A stretch of DNA of 41,313 nt from Alphaproteobacteria bacterium CG11_big_fil_rev_8_21_14_0_20_39_49 (GTDB lineage: Bacteria > Pseudomonadota > Alphaproteobacteria > Rickettsiales > UBA6187), in NCBI GenBank assembly GCA_002787635.1, contig PCXK01000029.1, positions 1 to 41,313 of the forward strand, given 5' to 3'. The notes under the pieces were generated by a model, which was given only the letters and a program-made list of their open reading frames with translations, was not told the origin of the DNA and made no database searches. Position numbers and translations under genes: made by a program. Position 1 is the first letter of the stretch, and each line of letters opens with the position of its first letter. Below, one piece after another: positions 7,388 through 16,778 of this stretch.

Positions 7388-9130
7388 TTATAGCCTGCTT
7401 TCAACCTCATCAAGGAAAGCAGGTAAATTCACCAATTTTTCCTTATCAGGGTCGGTTGTCTTGCCTTTTATATCGCCTGTAATAATGCCGTCATCTACGG
7501 TAGCAATAAGAGCATTTTTTAGCTTTTCGGAATACTCCAGTAACGTTGTGTTGCCTTCACGCTCGGCAATAACTTCCAAAGCATTAGCTACGGCATAAAG
7601 CAATGCCGAAGGGTTGAACAACACTTCTTTGCCGTTGCTTTTTAGGTACTTGATGTATAAATCGGGAGCAGTGCCATGCGGTGCTTCAAACAGCATAGTT
7701 CCTTGCTTACTGGCAATAATTGAACTTGCTGTCGCAAGGCTTCCGCCTAGGGCTGCGGTTATATCGGAGAAAATATCACCATCTAGATTTAGTGCTGCGT
7801 ATCTGGCATTGCGAGGAGGGTCGCAAACCATTTTATTAAGCTGCTTAGACGGTGTCATCATCATAAGTGGCGGAGGTGTTTTGCCGCCTTCGGCTAATTC
7901 GTCACGCACTTCGTTTATTATATCGCTGAATAAATTATCATATTCCATATATTCACGCTTCAAGCCGAAATAAATCTCCTGATCTTTTTTTGCAGCATCG
8001 GCAAAAGATTGCCCCACCCAATCTTTAATGGCTTTAGGGTCATTGCTCATAAGCATAATAGGGTCACCTGCCGAAACCTCACGTGCGTGTAAGGTGCGAG
8101 TGCCTATGGATATTGTTAAGATTCCGTTATCCTGAGCAGGGGTATTAAAACTGCCGTATTGATCCCCGCCTCCTGCACTCATACGTGAAATAGCCACTCG
8201 GTGTTTTCGTTCAGGCACGCCATATTCTTTTAGTTCATTAACTAACTTATACATTTTACGACCCGACGTGTTATCGGGTATTCCCCATAATGCACTATCA
8301 GGAGGATTAACAACCATTGCCGCCGCCTGTGCGTCAATTAGCCCATATTCATATTTAAGCCCTTTTTGGTTAAATTTATCGGCAAATTTATGTTTAAAAA
8401 CTTCTTCGACCGCATCTTTCATAACACCGTCATAACCGGGCATTACGGTGTCTTTAAGACCTACATATACATCACGACCTTCTTTTATTGCACGGCTAAA
8501 TAAATCTTCCGCCCACTTCTTTACCTGTTGAATATCGTTAGTGGCTAAAAGATACGGATCGCCTTTTTCAATAGGGCGACTATGTAGCAGGTGTTTTTTA
8601 CCTTTGCTATCGGTGAATTCTAAACGCAAAATACCGCCAAACTGCGACACCTGATTGAAGCTGTCTATAAGACCGCCTGTCTCCATAGTTAAAACATCAA
8701 TTTTTTTACCATGCCACTGTGGAATAATCTGTTTTAAGTTGTTAAAAGGTATATCCTCACGGGTTATATTGCCGTGTATCCCTTTGCGGATAGTGCCGTT
8801 AGGAGATTTTGTAGCTAGTTTATCAAGGCTTTTTTTATCAATTGCATGCCCCTGTGCTAAAAGCTCGGCTATTAAATCATCTAACTGTTTTTTATTTACG
8901 GTAATACCGGCATTTTTAATACCTACTCCACATTCAAGAAGCCTTTCTACGGAATCGGTAACAATTTTACCGTTAGTTTTAAGGCGGTTTTTTGCAGATA
9001 AATCCATTTCATGCAGGGGAATTTTTAAATACTTCTTAACAAACCGCTCGATAATCATATCAAAAGCAACCTGTGCCATTTCATCGCCATGCAAGATAAC
9101 TAAAGGACTTTTTACCTCAATTTTTTTCAT
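7388..9130 (-). CDS. icd: NADP-type isocitrate dehydrogenase with duplicated small domain
   Basis: It probably converts isocitrate to 2-oxoglutarate in the TCA cycle. I start it at MKKIEVK (9130), which matches the usual N-terminus, not 17 codons upstream. The 580 residues resemble eukaryote-like type II enzymes: HGDEM (14-18), KSPNGTIR (108-115), LKDTVMPGYDG (225-235), LIDAQAAA (264-271), LDGDIFSD (449-456) and FEAPHGTAPD (481-490). The family is normally about 410 residues. The extra length lies between 275 and 440 and repeats the small (clasp) domain: residues 311-408 align by eye with 143-250. Copy 1 has lost the substrate Arg and GDQY motif (here METGG), while copy 2 keeps ISRMSAGGGDQY. 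This recalls how monomeric isocitrate dehydrogenases mimic a dimer. Confidence 0.8.
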   Translation of the reverse strand: MKKIEVKSPLVILHGDEMAQVAFDMIIERFVKKYLKIPLHEMDLSAKNRLKTNGKIVTDSVERLLECGVGIKNAGITVNKKQLDDLIAELLAQGHAIDKKSLDKLATKSPNGTIRKGIHGNITREDIPFNNLKQIIPQWHGKKIDVLTMETGGLIDSFNQVSQFGGILRLEFTDSKGKKHLLHSRPIEKGDPYLLATNDIQQVKKWAEDLFSRAIKEGRDVYVGLKDTVMPGYDGVMKDAVEEVFKHKFADKFNQKGLKYEYGLIDAQAAAMVVNPPDSALWGIPDNTSGRKMYKLVNELKEYGVPERKHRVAISRMSAGGGDQYGSFNTPAQDNGILTISIGTRTLHAREVSAGDPIMLMSNDPKAIKDWVGQSFADAAKKDQEIYFGLKREYMEYDNLFSDIINEVRDELAEGGKTPPPLMMMTPSKQLNKMVCDPPRNARYAALNLDGDIFSDITAALGGSLATASSIIASKQGTMLFEAPHGTAPDLYIKYLKSNGKEVLFNPSALLYAVANALEVIAEREGNTTLLEYSEKLKNALIATVDDGIITGDIKGKTTDPDKEKLVNLPAFLDEVESRL

Positions 9131-9254
9131 AAAAACTTTACCTAACTTTTTTTTGATGCTTGTCAAATTGCAAACTAGCATCTTTAATTTTTTATGTCAC
9201 TCAAAGGAATATTTTTTTATGAAAATAATTTAAAGTAAATTCTATAAGAGAAAC

Positions 9255-9354
9255 GTCATTACCCGAAAATACGAAATAATAATAAGTTTACTTAATTATT
9301 TTTATAAAGTATTTCGCTAATTGCCAAAGGCAATTATAGGGTAATCTCACCAGA
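9255..9354 (+). repeat. Palindromic repeat unit with an internal insertion
   Basis: It begins GTCATTACCCGAA and ends GGGTAATCTCACCAGA; ATTACCC pairs with GGGTAAT. Positions 9319-9354 are an exact 36-nt reverse complement of 41272-41307. Compared with that copy, about 51 bp of AT-rich sequence (roughly 9268-9318) interrupts this one, with CGAAATA on one side and TATTTCG on the other. The rest of 9131-9480 holds no gene that I can see. Confidence 0.6.
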
Positions 9355-9401
9355 ATTGCCTATAGCTGTATAAAGCAAACACAGGACGATTAGGTAAATG
9401 C

Positions 9402-9418
9402 ATTTGGAATAACTATAT
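9402..9418 (+). repeat. ATTTGGAATAACTATA repeat arm
   Basis: This 17-nt sequence recurs exactly at 23912-23928, where it forms one arm of a 47-bp palindrome. Here the partner arm is not recognisable, so this may be a decayed copy. Confidence 0.4.
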
Positions 9419-9480
9419 ACACGCTATTATTTGTTACCTTCGCTGTAATTCGACGGGTATCAGTCAAGCCATAGCCTAAT

Positions 9481-10338
9481 TTATCTAAACAACAGTACCG
9501 GAATATCCGATTTGCGGATAATAGATGTGGTTGTACTGCCAAGTATCAGGCTGCGTATTTTTGAATGACCGTATGCACCGATAACCAACAGGTTAATATC
9601 ATTAGCGGCAGCGTATTCTGCTACAAAATTCTCTACCTGCTTGCCTTTTTGAATATGCGTATGAACATTAAAGCTTGCTGCTTTAAGTTTATCTTCTGCT
9701 TCTTTTATAATAGCTTGCGTTTGGGCGTTATCATCACCTGCTTTTAATAAATGACAGTCCGCTCCTTTAAGCAGTGGTGTGTTTGTGATGTAATCTACCG
9801 CTTTTTTTACGGACGGGCTGCCGTCATAAGCAATAATGAAACGCTTAATGTCTTTGGGACTATCCGTAGCTATTAATAACGGCTTATGTACAGAACGTGC
9901 AACACGCTCTAGGTTTGAACCTAAATGATCCGGTGCATTATTGTGGCTTTCACCACGTTTGCCCATAATAATTATTTCCGCATCGGCTTCTAACTCGCTG
10001 ATTACTTCTACTAGCGATCCTCGGCGATGTAATATTTCAGGGCTTGAAATGCCAAGCTTTTCAAGTTCTTCTTTGGCGTGATCAAGCATAAGCCGACCTT
10101 TTTTTAACTCCAGCCTGCCATGCTCCTCATCGATTTTTGTCAATTCTTCCAGTAACTCGCTTTTAGCACCAAAACCAATGGAACCGCTTAAGTTGCCTTT
10201 GGCTTCCATTTCAGCGTGAGGTGCTACAACATGAAGAAGGGATATTTTTAAACTGCTCCGTATAGATACCCATGCACTTAAAATACATACGCTATCGGCA
10301 TGTTTAGAGCCGTCAATACATGCTATAATCTTGCCCAT
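9481..10338 (-). CDS. Tandem universal stress protein (UspA family)
   Basis: The 285-residue protein has two UspA-like alpha/beta domains (about 1-145 and 155-285). The second has the ATP-binding motif G-x2-G-x9-G-S (GAYGHSK...LGST); the first has a related GKRGES...LGSN with one extra residue, so it may bind nucleotide less well. The N-terminus MGKIIACIDGSKHAD is typical for the family. It lies 12 nt downstream of the SulP gene on the same strand and is surely co-transcribed. SulP-Usp pairs are common, and a regulatory or stress role beside the transporter is inferred. No membrane segment is seen. Confidence 0.88.
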   Translation of the reverse strand: MGKIIACIDGSKHADSVCILSAWVSIRSSLKISLLHVVAPHAEMEAKGNLSGSIGFGAKSELLEELTKIDEEHGRLELKKGRLMLDHAKEELEKLGISSPEILHRRGSLVEVISELEADAEIIIMGKRGESHNNAPDHLGSNLERVARSVHKPLLIATDSPKDIKRFIIAYDGSPSVKKAVDYITNTPLLKGADCHLLKAGDDNAQTQAIIKEAEDKLKAASFNVHTHIQKGKQVENFVAEYAAANDINLLVIGAYGHSKIRSLILGSTTTSIIRKSDIPVLLFR

Positions 10339-10350
10339 AGCTACCCCTTT

Positions 10351-11832
10351 TTAGTGTTTTAGCATTAATTCCATAGCATCCGGTTTATCATGGATTGCCA
10401 GTTTTTCTACTATAGTAGCACTTGCTTCGTTTAATCCAAGCACTTTTACATTCGTGCCTTCACGGCGGAATTTCAGCACTATCTTATCAAGCGAACCTAC
10501 ACCTGTTAAATCCCAAAAATGTGCCTGTTTCATATCAATTGTTACACGCTCAACCACTTCTTTAAAGTCGAACTGTGCAGCAAAATTATCGGCAGAGGCA
10601 AAAAATACCTGACCGTAAACACGGTAAATGCGGTGCTTTCCTTCATCGGTAAGTTCCGATTGTACCAACAATAGATGTGATACTTTTCTGGCAAAGAATA
10701 ATGCACTCATCAACACTCCGATAAACACACCAAGTGCCAGATTATGCGTAGCTACAACAACCACAACAGTTGTCACCATCACAAGGCTTGACGATTTCGG
10801 ATGCGTTTTCAGGTTCTTTACCGATGCCCAGCTAAATGTTCCTATAGAAACCATAATCATCACTGCGACCAGTGCCGCCATAGGGATTTGCTTTACCCAA
10901 TCACCCAGCACCAGAATCAGGAACAGTAAAAAGCCTCCGGCAAAAAAAGTTGAGAGCCTGCCCCTACCGCCTGACTTAACGTTAATAACCGACTGCCCTA
11001 TCATTGCACAGCCTGCCATACCGCCGAAGAATCCCGCAACAATATTGGCAATACCCTGCCCTGCACATTCACGGTTTTTCTGACTTGGCGTATCGGTTAA
11101 ATCATCTACGATTACCGCCGTCATCAATGATTCGAGCAAACCGACCGCTGCCAGTGTAATCGAATAAGGCAGAATAATCATGAGCGTTTCAAAGTTAAAC
11201 GGAATATTCGGAATCATAAATAAAGGAAAAGTATCAGGCAACTGCCCCATATCGCCTACGGTACGAATATCCAAGCCCATAAAAATACTAAATGCGGTCA
11301 GAACGACAATCGCTATCAGTGGAGAGGGTACTGCTTTGGTGATATAAGGTAAGCCATAAATAATTCCCAAGCCTGCCGCCACCATTGCATACATCTGCCA
11401 GCTAGCACCGCCAAATTCCGGCAACTGTGCCATAAAAATCAGGATTGCTAACGCATTGACAAAACCTGTTACTACCGATTTGGAAACAAACCGTAAGAGT
11501 GAGCCGAGCTTTAAAAATCCTGCTATAATCTGAAGAATACCTGTCAGCACCGTAGCTGCCAGCAGATATTCAAGCCCGTGTTCTTTAACTAAAGTGACCA
11601 TCACCAGAGCCATAGCACCTGTAGCAGCGGAAATCATTCCCGACCTGCCTCCGACAAATGCAATAACTACGGCAATACAGAAAGAAGCATAAAGCCCGAC
11701 TTTCGGGTCAACACCCGCAATAATGGAAAAAGCGATAGCTTCAGGGATAAGTGCAAGTGCCACTACCATTCCTGCCGGTAAATCACCACGGATATTGCCG
11801 AACCACTCGGCACGAAGTCGAGAAAGAACCAT
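10351..11832 (-). CDS. SulP family inorganic anion transporter
   Basis: SulP/SLC26 proteins move sulfate, bicarbonate or other anions across the inner membrane. The 493-residue product has the family N-terminus ([33 protein letters not shown]), about 12 to 14 hydrophobic segments, the [25 protein letters not shown] signature and a C-terminal STAS domain (about 400-493). The substrate cannot be told from sequence. Bicarbonate is plausible for this subfamily, and the pairing with a downstream Usp gene is a known arrangement. The gene heads a two-gene operon; the 190 bp upstream hold no other gene. Confidence 0.92.
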   Translation of the reverse strand: MVLSRLRAEWFGNIRGDLPAGMVVALALIPEAIAFSIIAGVDPKVGLYASFCIAVVIAFVGGRSGMISAATGAMALVMVTLVKEHGLEYLLAATVLTGILQIIAGFLKLGSLLRFVSKSVVTGFVNALAILIFMAQLPEFGGASWQMYAMVAAGLGIIYGLPYITKAVPSPLIAIVVLTAFSIFMGLDIRTVGDMGQLPDTFPLFMIPNIPFNFETLMIILPYSITLAAVGLLESLMTAVIVDDLTDTPSQKNRECAGQGIANIVAGFFGGMAGCAMIGQSVINVKSGGRGRLSTFFAGGFLLFLILVLGDWVKQIPMAALVAVMIMVSIGTFSWASVKNLKTHPKSSSLVMVTTVVVVVATHNLALGVFIGVLMSALFFARKVSHLLLVQSELTDEGKHRIYRVYGQVFFASADNFAAQFDFKEVVERVTIDMKQAHFWDLTGVGSLDKIVLKFRREGTNVKVLGLNEASATIVEKLAIHDKPDAMELMLKH

Positions 11833-12021
11833 CTAAAACCTTGTATTTTATTTGCACAAAAGTGCCGGAATTACATCGTGTTTTGCGAAAACAAGGCACA
11901 TTTTTATAGATTGCGTGTTTTTATACAGACTACACTGACAAAGTCAAGCAGTTATAGGCTTTTTATCACTACAATTCATAATCTAAAGCGGGGTGTAATC
12001 TACTACGGTTCCTATACATAC

Positions 12022-13470
12022 TTAGTCCTGCCAGAAATAAGACGAGAACAGCACAAGTATGGTAAATATTTCCAACCTTCCAAGTAGCATGGCAAACGAC
12101 AATACCCATTTTGCAAGAACAGGTACGTCAGCATAATTTCCCGCAGGGCCGATAACATCGCCAAGCCCGGGTCCCACATTTGCAAGAGTGGCTGCCGCAC
12201 CGCTCATACTTGAAATATAATCAAGACCGCATAATGAAAGTATGAGTGCCACCACTAAAAATGAGAACGCAAACAATATTATATAGCTCATAACGGAACT
12301 TGTGATAGCTTCTGAAAGCGGTTTTCCGTTAAAACGCGGGCGTATTACGGCATGGGGCTGTATAAGGTGGTTTATCTGTGCTTTGGCGGTTTGGTATAAA
12401 ACCTGATATCTGAATACCTTTATACCGCCCGTAGTCGAGCCGGTACAACCTCCGACAACGGATAACATAAATATTAACGTTACCGGAAAACCTCCCCAAA
12501 TAGAATAATCCGTAGAAGCAAAACCTGTCGTAGTTGCAATGGACACAAGATTAAATAACGAAACTCTTAATGCGTAGGTCAAGTCCATACCGTTATTAAG
12601 AGTTAGCCATATAGCACAAGCAAGAGCACTAAGAGCAACTATCGTAAGAAACCATCTAACCTGAGAATCTTTGTGTAATGCACTTACATTGCCTTGTAAC
12701 AAATGAATGTATAGAACAAACGGTATTCCTCCTGCCAGCATGAAAAAAATTACTATATACTCTATATGAATGCTGTTGAAATACCCTATGGACTGATCGT
12801 GCGTTGAAAATCCTCCTGTAGATACAGTTGACATTGCATGGTTAATAGCGTCAAAATGACTCATTCCCGCCCAAATAAGCATAATGTAGCATATAACGGT
12901 AAGTAACAGATAAACGCTTCCTATTGCTATTGATATCTGTGCTGTTCTGGGCAGTATTTTTTCCGTTTTATCCGATGATTCGGTTCGGAATAACTGCATA
13001 CCGCCGATATTTAACATCGGCAAAACCGCTAAAGCTACCACGATAATTCCGATACCGCCTATCCAGTGCAACAAAGAACGCCATAGCAATATCCCGGGCG
13101 GCATATCGTCCAGACCCGTCATAACACTTGCTCCGGTAGTTGTGAGTCCCGACATGGATTCAAAAAAAGCATCGGCAACTGAAAGCCCTGCCGCTGAAAA
13201 TTTGAAAGGCAACGCCGCAAAACTTACAAGTGCCAACCAGCTAAATGTAGTTAAGACGAATGCCTGTCTGATGTTTAGAGGAGCAGATTTTCCTTTGTTC
13301 GTAAGCGTAAGACTAAGCCCGACAAAGAAAGTTATGAAAGATGACAGGAAGAACCCTACCCATTCCTGATCTTGTGACATATAGTCAAATACGGCAGGTA
13401 TCAGCATGAATACGGCTAGCGTGGTCAGCAAAATACCGATTGCGTATAATACGGGTCTAAAATTATGCAT
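12022..13470 (-). CDS. trkH: Trk/Ktr-type potassium uptake membrane protein
   Basis: It is the K+-translocating inner-membrane subunit of a Trk-type system. The 482-residue protein is hydrophobic throughout, with four pore-loop repeats carrying the selectivity-filter glycines: TTTGASV, STGGFS, TTTGFAS and the final LANVGPG. It also has the highly conserved CTGSTTGGIKVFRYQ loop. Length equals E. coli TrkH. The partner TrkA, which binds nucleotide and gates the channel, is not in the window. The gene lies 88 nt downstream of folE on the same strand; co-transcription is possible but not evident. Together with the NAGGN operon it suggests active osmoadaptation. Confidence 0.92.
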   Translation of the reverse strand: MHNFRPVLYAIGILLTTLAVFMLIPAVFDYMSQDQEWVGFFLSSFITFFVGLSLTLTNKGKSAPLNIRQAFVLTTFSWLALVSFAALPFKFSAAGLSVADAFFESMSGLTTTGASVMTGLDDMPPGILLWRSLLHWIGGIGIIVVALAVLPMLNIGGMQLFRTESSDKTEKILPRTAQISIAIGSVYLLLTVICYIMLIWAGMSHFDAINHAMSTVSTGGFSTHDQSIGYFNSIHIEYIVIFFMLAGGIPFVLYIHLLQGNVSALHKDSQVRWFLTIVALSALACAIWLTLNNGMDLTYALRVSLFNLVSIATTTGFASTDYSIWGGFPVTLIFMLSVVGGCTGSTTGGIKVFRYQVLYQTAKAQINHLIQPHAVIRPRFNGKPLSEAITSSVMSYIILFAFSFLVVALILSLCGLDYISSMSGAAATLANVGPGLGDVIGPAGNYADVPVLAKWVLSFAMLLGRLEIFTILVLFSSYFWQD

Positions 13471-13558
13471 ATAATTATATAGTTATTTTTTACAACACTA
13501 GTTACTAGCAATTTTAATAACGCTATTCAACTATATAATTTCCTGTACAAGTGGCAAA

Positions 13559-14152
13559 TTAAATATTTATCTCTGTACGGGTAGGTGAAGTTACAAGCTG
13601 TATGAATTCCTGTCTTGTCCTTTCATCTTTCCTGAAAAGCCCAAGCATATGACTGGTTTTCATTACCACACCCGACTTATGCACACCGCGTGTACTCATA
13701 CATTGGTGAGTAGCTTCAATTACTACCGCAACCCCTTTAGGCTGCAAGACATCATTAATACTATTTGCAATCTGTGCGGTCAGTTTTTCCTGTATCTGAA
13801 GGCGTTTAGCATATGCGTCGGCTATCCTTGCCAGTTTGCTGATACCTGCCACCCTTTTATTGGGTATATAGGCAATATGTGCTTTACCGATAATAGGCAG
13901 CATATGATGTTCACAATGCGATTCGATACGGATATCTTTTAGCATTATCATTTCATCGTATCCTTCTGTTTCGGAGAAAGTACGCTTCAATATCTCTTCG
14001 GGGTCTACATCATATCCGCCGAAAAACTCACTAAAGCTTTTCACCACCCTCTTGGGAGTATCTAAAAGCCCCTCCCTATTAGAATCCTCTCCTATCCAGT
14101 CAAGTATGGTTTTAACCGCAGCTTCTGCCTGTTCTCTTGTTGGTTTAGTCAT
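13559..14152 (-). CDS. folE: GTP cyclohydrolase I
   Basis: It converts GTP to dihydroneopterin triphosphate, the first step of folate synthesis and also the entry to queuosine. The 197-residue protein is of normal length for the homodecameric enzyme. Zinc ligands are visible as Cys80 and His83 (CEHHMLP) and Cys151 (HQCMSTRG). The family signatures [18 protein letters not shown] and [13 protein letters not shown], and the end segment [17 protein letters not shown], are all present. It is transcribed away from the secreted-protein gene at 14351; the 198-bp region between them should hold both promoters. No other folate or queuosine gene is nearby. Confidence 0.96.
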   Translation of the reverse strand: MTKPTREQAEAAVKTILDWIGEDSNREGLLDTPKRVVKSFSEFFGGYDVDPEEILKRTFSETEGYDEMIMLKDIRIESHCEHHMLPIIGKAHIAYIPNKRVAGISKLARIADAYAKRLQIQEKLTAQIANSINDVLQPKGVAVVIEATHQCMSTRGVHKSGVVMKTSHMLGLFRKDERTRQEFIQLVTSPTRTEINI

Positions 14153-14316
14153 AACATTTGCTTTTTATAATTTACAGTTGATGCTTGTACTAATATTCCG
14201 ACCGCCATGCAAGTTAAATTCTTGTAATTACAATCCGGCACTACTAAAAACCTCTATAACATAAACGCTACTAAAGTTAACCGGGGAAATTATTTTAAAT
14301 AACATATTTTATGTGA

Positions 14317-14343
14317 TATACTTAACATAATAATAACAAAGGA
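14317..14343 (+). promoter_or_regulatory. Candidate -10 element and strong ribosome binding site
   Basis: TATACT at 14317-14322 could be a -10 box, with a poor TTTAAA 17 nt upstream. AAGGAG at 14338-14343 lies 7 nt before a GTG and decides that start codon. Confidence 0.4.
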
Positions 14344-14350
14344 GTAGCAA

Positions 14351-14872
14351 GTGGCTTATATATTTCATTCTTTTTTCGTAATAAGTTTAGCTGTGTTTTC
14401 GTTTTCTTCGTTTGCCGAATATGAAACTCACCGCATGAATGAGATTGAACTGCCTAATATGGCTCAAGAACGTAATGATATTTCAACCAGATCGGGTACG
14501 AATGCTACAACCGATTATAAGCCTTATAATTCATCTTCTGATTATAAAGAACTGTCTGAAACGCATGAAATAAAACGAAAGCAAAAAAACCATATGTTCA
14601 ATCCTGCTGCTGCAATGAAAGAAGCTTCTTCGAATACCAAGGGCAAACCCGACCATGATTTCTATGATGAATCTGCCGAATATAAGCTACTTGCTAGGGA
14701 GTATGAGGAAAAAGGCATGGCTATTATCGCACAGGATTATGAGCGTCTGTCAACAATAAAATTTCAGGCGGCAAAGCTTGCCGATGAAGGAAAGCGGGAT
14801 AATATATCATGGGATGAATTCAATAAGATTCAAGAAAGAATTAATTCAAATTTACGTTCTAATAAAAAGTAG
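14351..14872 (+). CDS. Secreted hypothetical protein
   Basis: Translation starts at GTG: AAGGAG lies 7 nt upstream and the signal peptide begins right there. Residues 5-20 form a hydrophobic core, and cleavage is likely after FSSFA at 22. The mature protein of about 150 residues is polar and Lys/Glu/Tyr-rich, without Cys, probably part disordered (residues 25-90) and part helical (100-173). Short Y-K-E-L/Y-K-L-L motifs recur (DYKELSE, EYKLLAREYEE). I recognise no family. It lies alone between folE, which is divergent, and the dioxygenase homologue 150 nt downstream. A periplasmic or exported role is likely. Confidence 0.6.
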   Translation: MAYIFHSFFVISLAVFSFSSFAEYETHRMNEIELPNMAQERNDISTRSGTNATTDYKPYNSSSDYKELSETHEIKRKQKNHMFNPAAAMKEASSNTKGKPDHDFYDESAEYKLLAREYEEKGMAIIAQDYERLSTIKFQAAKLADEGKRDNISWDEFNKIQERINSNLRSNKK

Positions 14873-15024
14873 AATTTAAATTACACCATATTCCTAATTA
14901 TTTACACATCTACCGACATTAAAAGATATATTGACAACAACCTTCTACTACCTTTAATTTGGTTAATCTTTAGCATTTTCAATTTTTATTTGCAAGCTAT
15001 TAAGATAAGGAGTCACTTTTAAGC

Positions 15025-16722
15025 ATGACGGTAGAAAAGATAATAAGTTCAACGAAAAAAAGAAGCTTCACAGATATTTTAGGCAATAATGACAACTTGC
15101 CGACACTAAAACCGCTTAGGGAATATGGGATTGGAGAGCCGGGCAGTCGTGACCCCGGTTTTGTGTATTTACCGTTTAAAGGTGATGCAGGAAAGAATGA
15201 AAAATGGGATAATCTTGCAAAAAATATGCCGCAGCTTTTAAAAAAGCGTGGGGCATTTGCCGATGCCTTAAACAGTAAAGACCTTCCTGAATTTGTTTTT
15301 GAAGAGGAACGTTATTCAAAACGCAAAGACGGTAAATTTGACACTGAAGATTCTAATTTACGTGCCGACTTGCAAATGTTAACCGCCATTGCATCGGGAT
15401 ATGTTAATTATACCGACCACGAAACAGGCAAATCCGCCGAACTTCGTAAAAAACTCGGTATTCAAAGCAACGCTGCCGTTGTTCCTGAAAAACTTGCCAA
15501 GCCGTTAAAACAGCTTGCAGATATGGCACAAGTACCTCCTATGCTAAACTATGCACACTACGCTATAGATAACAGAAAAGGAGAGATACCTTATACAAAA
15601 GATGGCGAGGTTGATGTTGATAAGGTACTGACACAAAACGGTCAATATGAGTGGGAAAGGGTAAGGTATGAAAGAGTTGATTCGAACAAGCCCGCTTTGA
15701 AAAGAGTGCCGGTAGGAAAGTTCGGCAACCGTGAAAATAGCGAGAACCCTAAAGACATCACAGCACCAAGAACCCCTAAGGAAACCGAGATTTTCATTAA
15801 AGCAAAAGATACCGGCAGCCCTGACGGTCAATATGTAAAAAGCAAACTTGGAGAAGATAGGGATATTATCGGAAAAGTAGGTAAGATAAGCGATATAGGT
15901 GAGCTAAAATTCAGATATCCTTTTGTCGGACCTAATGCTAAAGGCGAAGATGATGAGCTTGGCTTTGTGCAGGTGCATACCGTAATTGAGGCAATAGCGG
16001 CTAAGGCGTTATACCAAATGCCTAAAATAATTGATGCCGCCAAAAATGACGATGCCAAAGGTGTGCAGGAAGGATTGCAAACCGTAGCGTCAACATACCG
16101 CAAAATGGTAGAAATATTCCACTTGTCACCTGCTTATTCAAGAACAAGCGAATATGAAAAAGACGAAGGCGGACTGCGACCTTATATTAAAGGATTTGAC
16201 GGTAAAACACGTCCCGATGGCGTTATATATGAAGGGCAGTATAATAATGAACCTCAATATTTTAGAGGCGAATCAGGGGCTATGAGTTCTGTTATACCGG
16301 CATTGGACGAGCTATTAGGATACAAGCCGCCAACAAAATTTTATGAGGGCTACAGGGAGTATATGCCTGCTAAACACCGTGAATTTTTAAGCGACCTTGG
16401 TGAAGCAACAAAAGACCTTGATTTAAGGAAACTGGGTGGGGACGCTTTTAAACAAGCCGTAATAGCAGGAGCTGATTTTCGTTTGGCACATGCCGATAAT
16501 GCCGTAGAATATATACAAAACCCTAATGGCGATGCAATCGGCACAGGCGGTTCTATATTTGCTATATATCTGAGGAAAAACGCCGAGCATATGAGGCAGT
16601 TTGCCGAAGCCCCACAAGAAGCACAAAAGGCAAATATTCCACCTCAGCAACAAAGCCATACAGCCTCTTTAAACACAAGAAGACAACAGCAAGCCGAAGC
16701 AGGTTGTTGTACTATACTATAG
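15025..16722 (+). CDS. Indoleamine 2,3-dioxygenase family protein with CaaX-like C-terminus
   Basis: This family opens the indole ring of tryptophan with O2, giving N-formylkynurenine, through a heme. Recognition by eye against human IDO1 is good: VPPMLNYAHYAIDN matches the LPPILVYADCVLANW region; GFVQVH (313-318) matches GFFLVS; Arg385 in GGLRPYIKGF matches the substrate-binding Arg; GVIYEG, RGESGAMSSVIPALDELLG and YMPAKHREFL follow in order; His489 (RLAHADNAVEYI) fits the proximal heme ligand; and GTGGS is at 506-510. His318 replaces the IDO Ser and resembles tryptophan 2,3-dioxygenase. It is longer (565 against about 400) because of an insert at about 190-290. The last residues are G-C-C-T-I-L, a CaaX-like box. 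There is no signal peptide. The YihY gene follows closely. Confidence 0.8.
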   Translation: MTVEKIISSTKKRSFTDILGNNDNLPTLKPLREYGIGEPGSRDPGFVYLPFKGDAGKNEKWDNLAKNMPQLLKKRGAFADALNSKDLPEFVFEEERYSKRKDGKFDTEDSNLRADLQMLTAIASGYVNYTDHETGKSAELRKKLGIQSNAAVVPEKLAKPLKQLADMAQVPPMLNYAHYAIDNRKGEIPYTKDGEVDVDKVLTQNGQYEWERVRYERVDSNKPALKRVPVGKFGNRENSENPKDITAPRTPKETEIFIKAKDTGSPDGQYVKSKLGEDRDIIGKVGKISDIGELKFRYPFVGPNAKGEDDELGFVQVHTVIEAIAAKALYQMPKIIDAAKNDDAKGVQEGLQTVASTYRKMVEIFHLSPAYSRTSEYEKDEGGLRPYIKGFDGKTRPDGVIYEGQYNNEPQYFRGESGAMSSVIPALDELLGYKPPTKFYEGYREYMPAKHREFLSDLGEATKDLDLRKLGGDAFKQAVIAGADFRLAHADNAVEYIQNPNGDAIGTGGSIFAIYLRKNAEHMRQFAEAPQEAQKANIPPQQQSHTASLNTRRQQQAEAGCCTIL

Positions 16723-16778
16723 AAACCTCATAAGGATACCTTATTGCCATATAAAAATTATTGAGTAAGATAGGCTAT

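Noticed and set aside
9131-9181. N-terminal extension of the isocitrate dehydrogenase
   Set aside because: The family N-terminus begins at MKKIEVK; the 17 extra residues have no family similarity and look like leader sequence.
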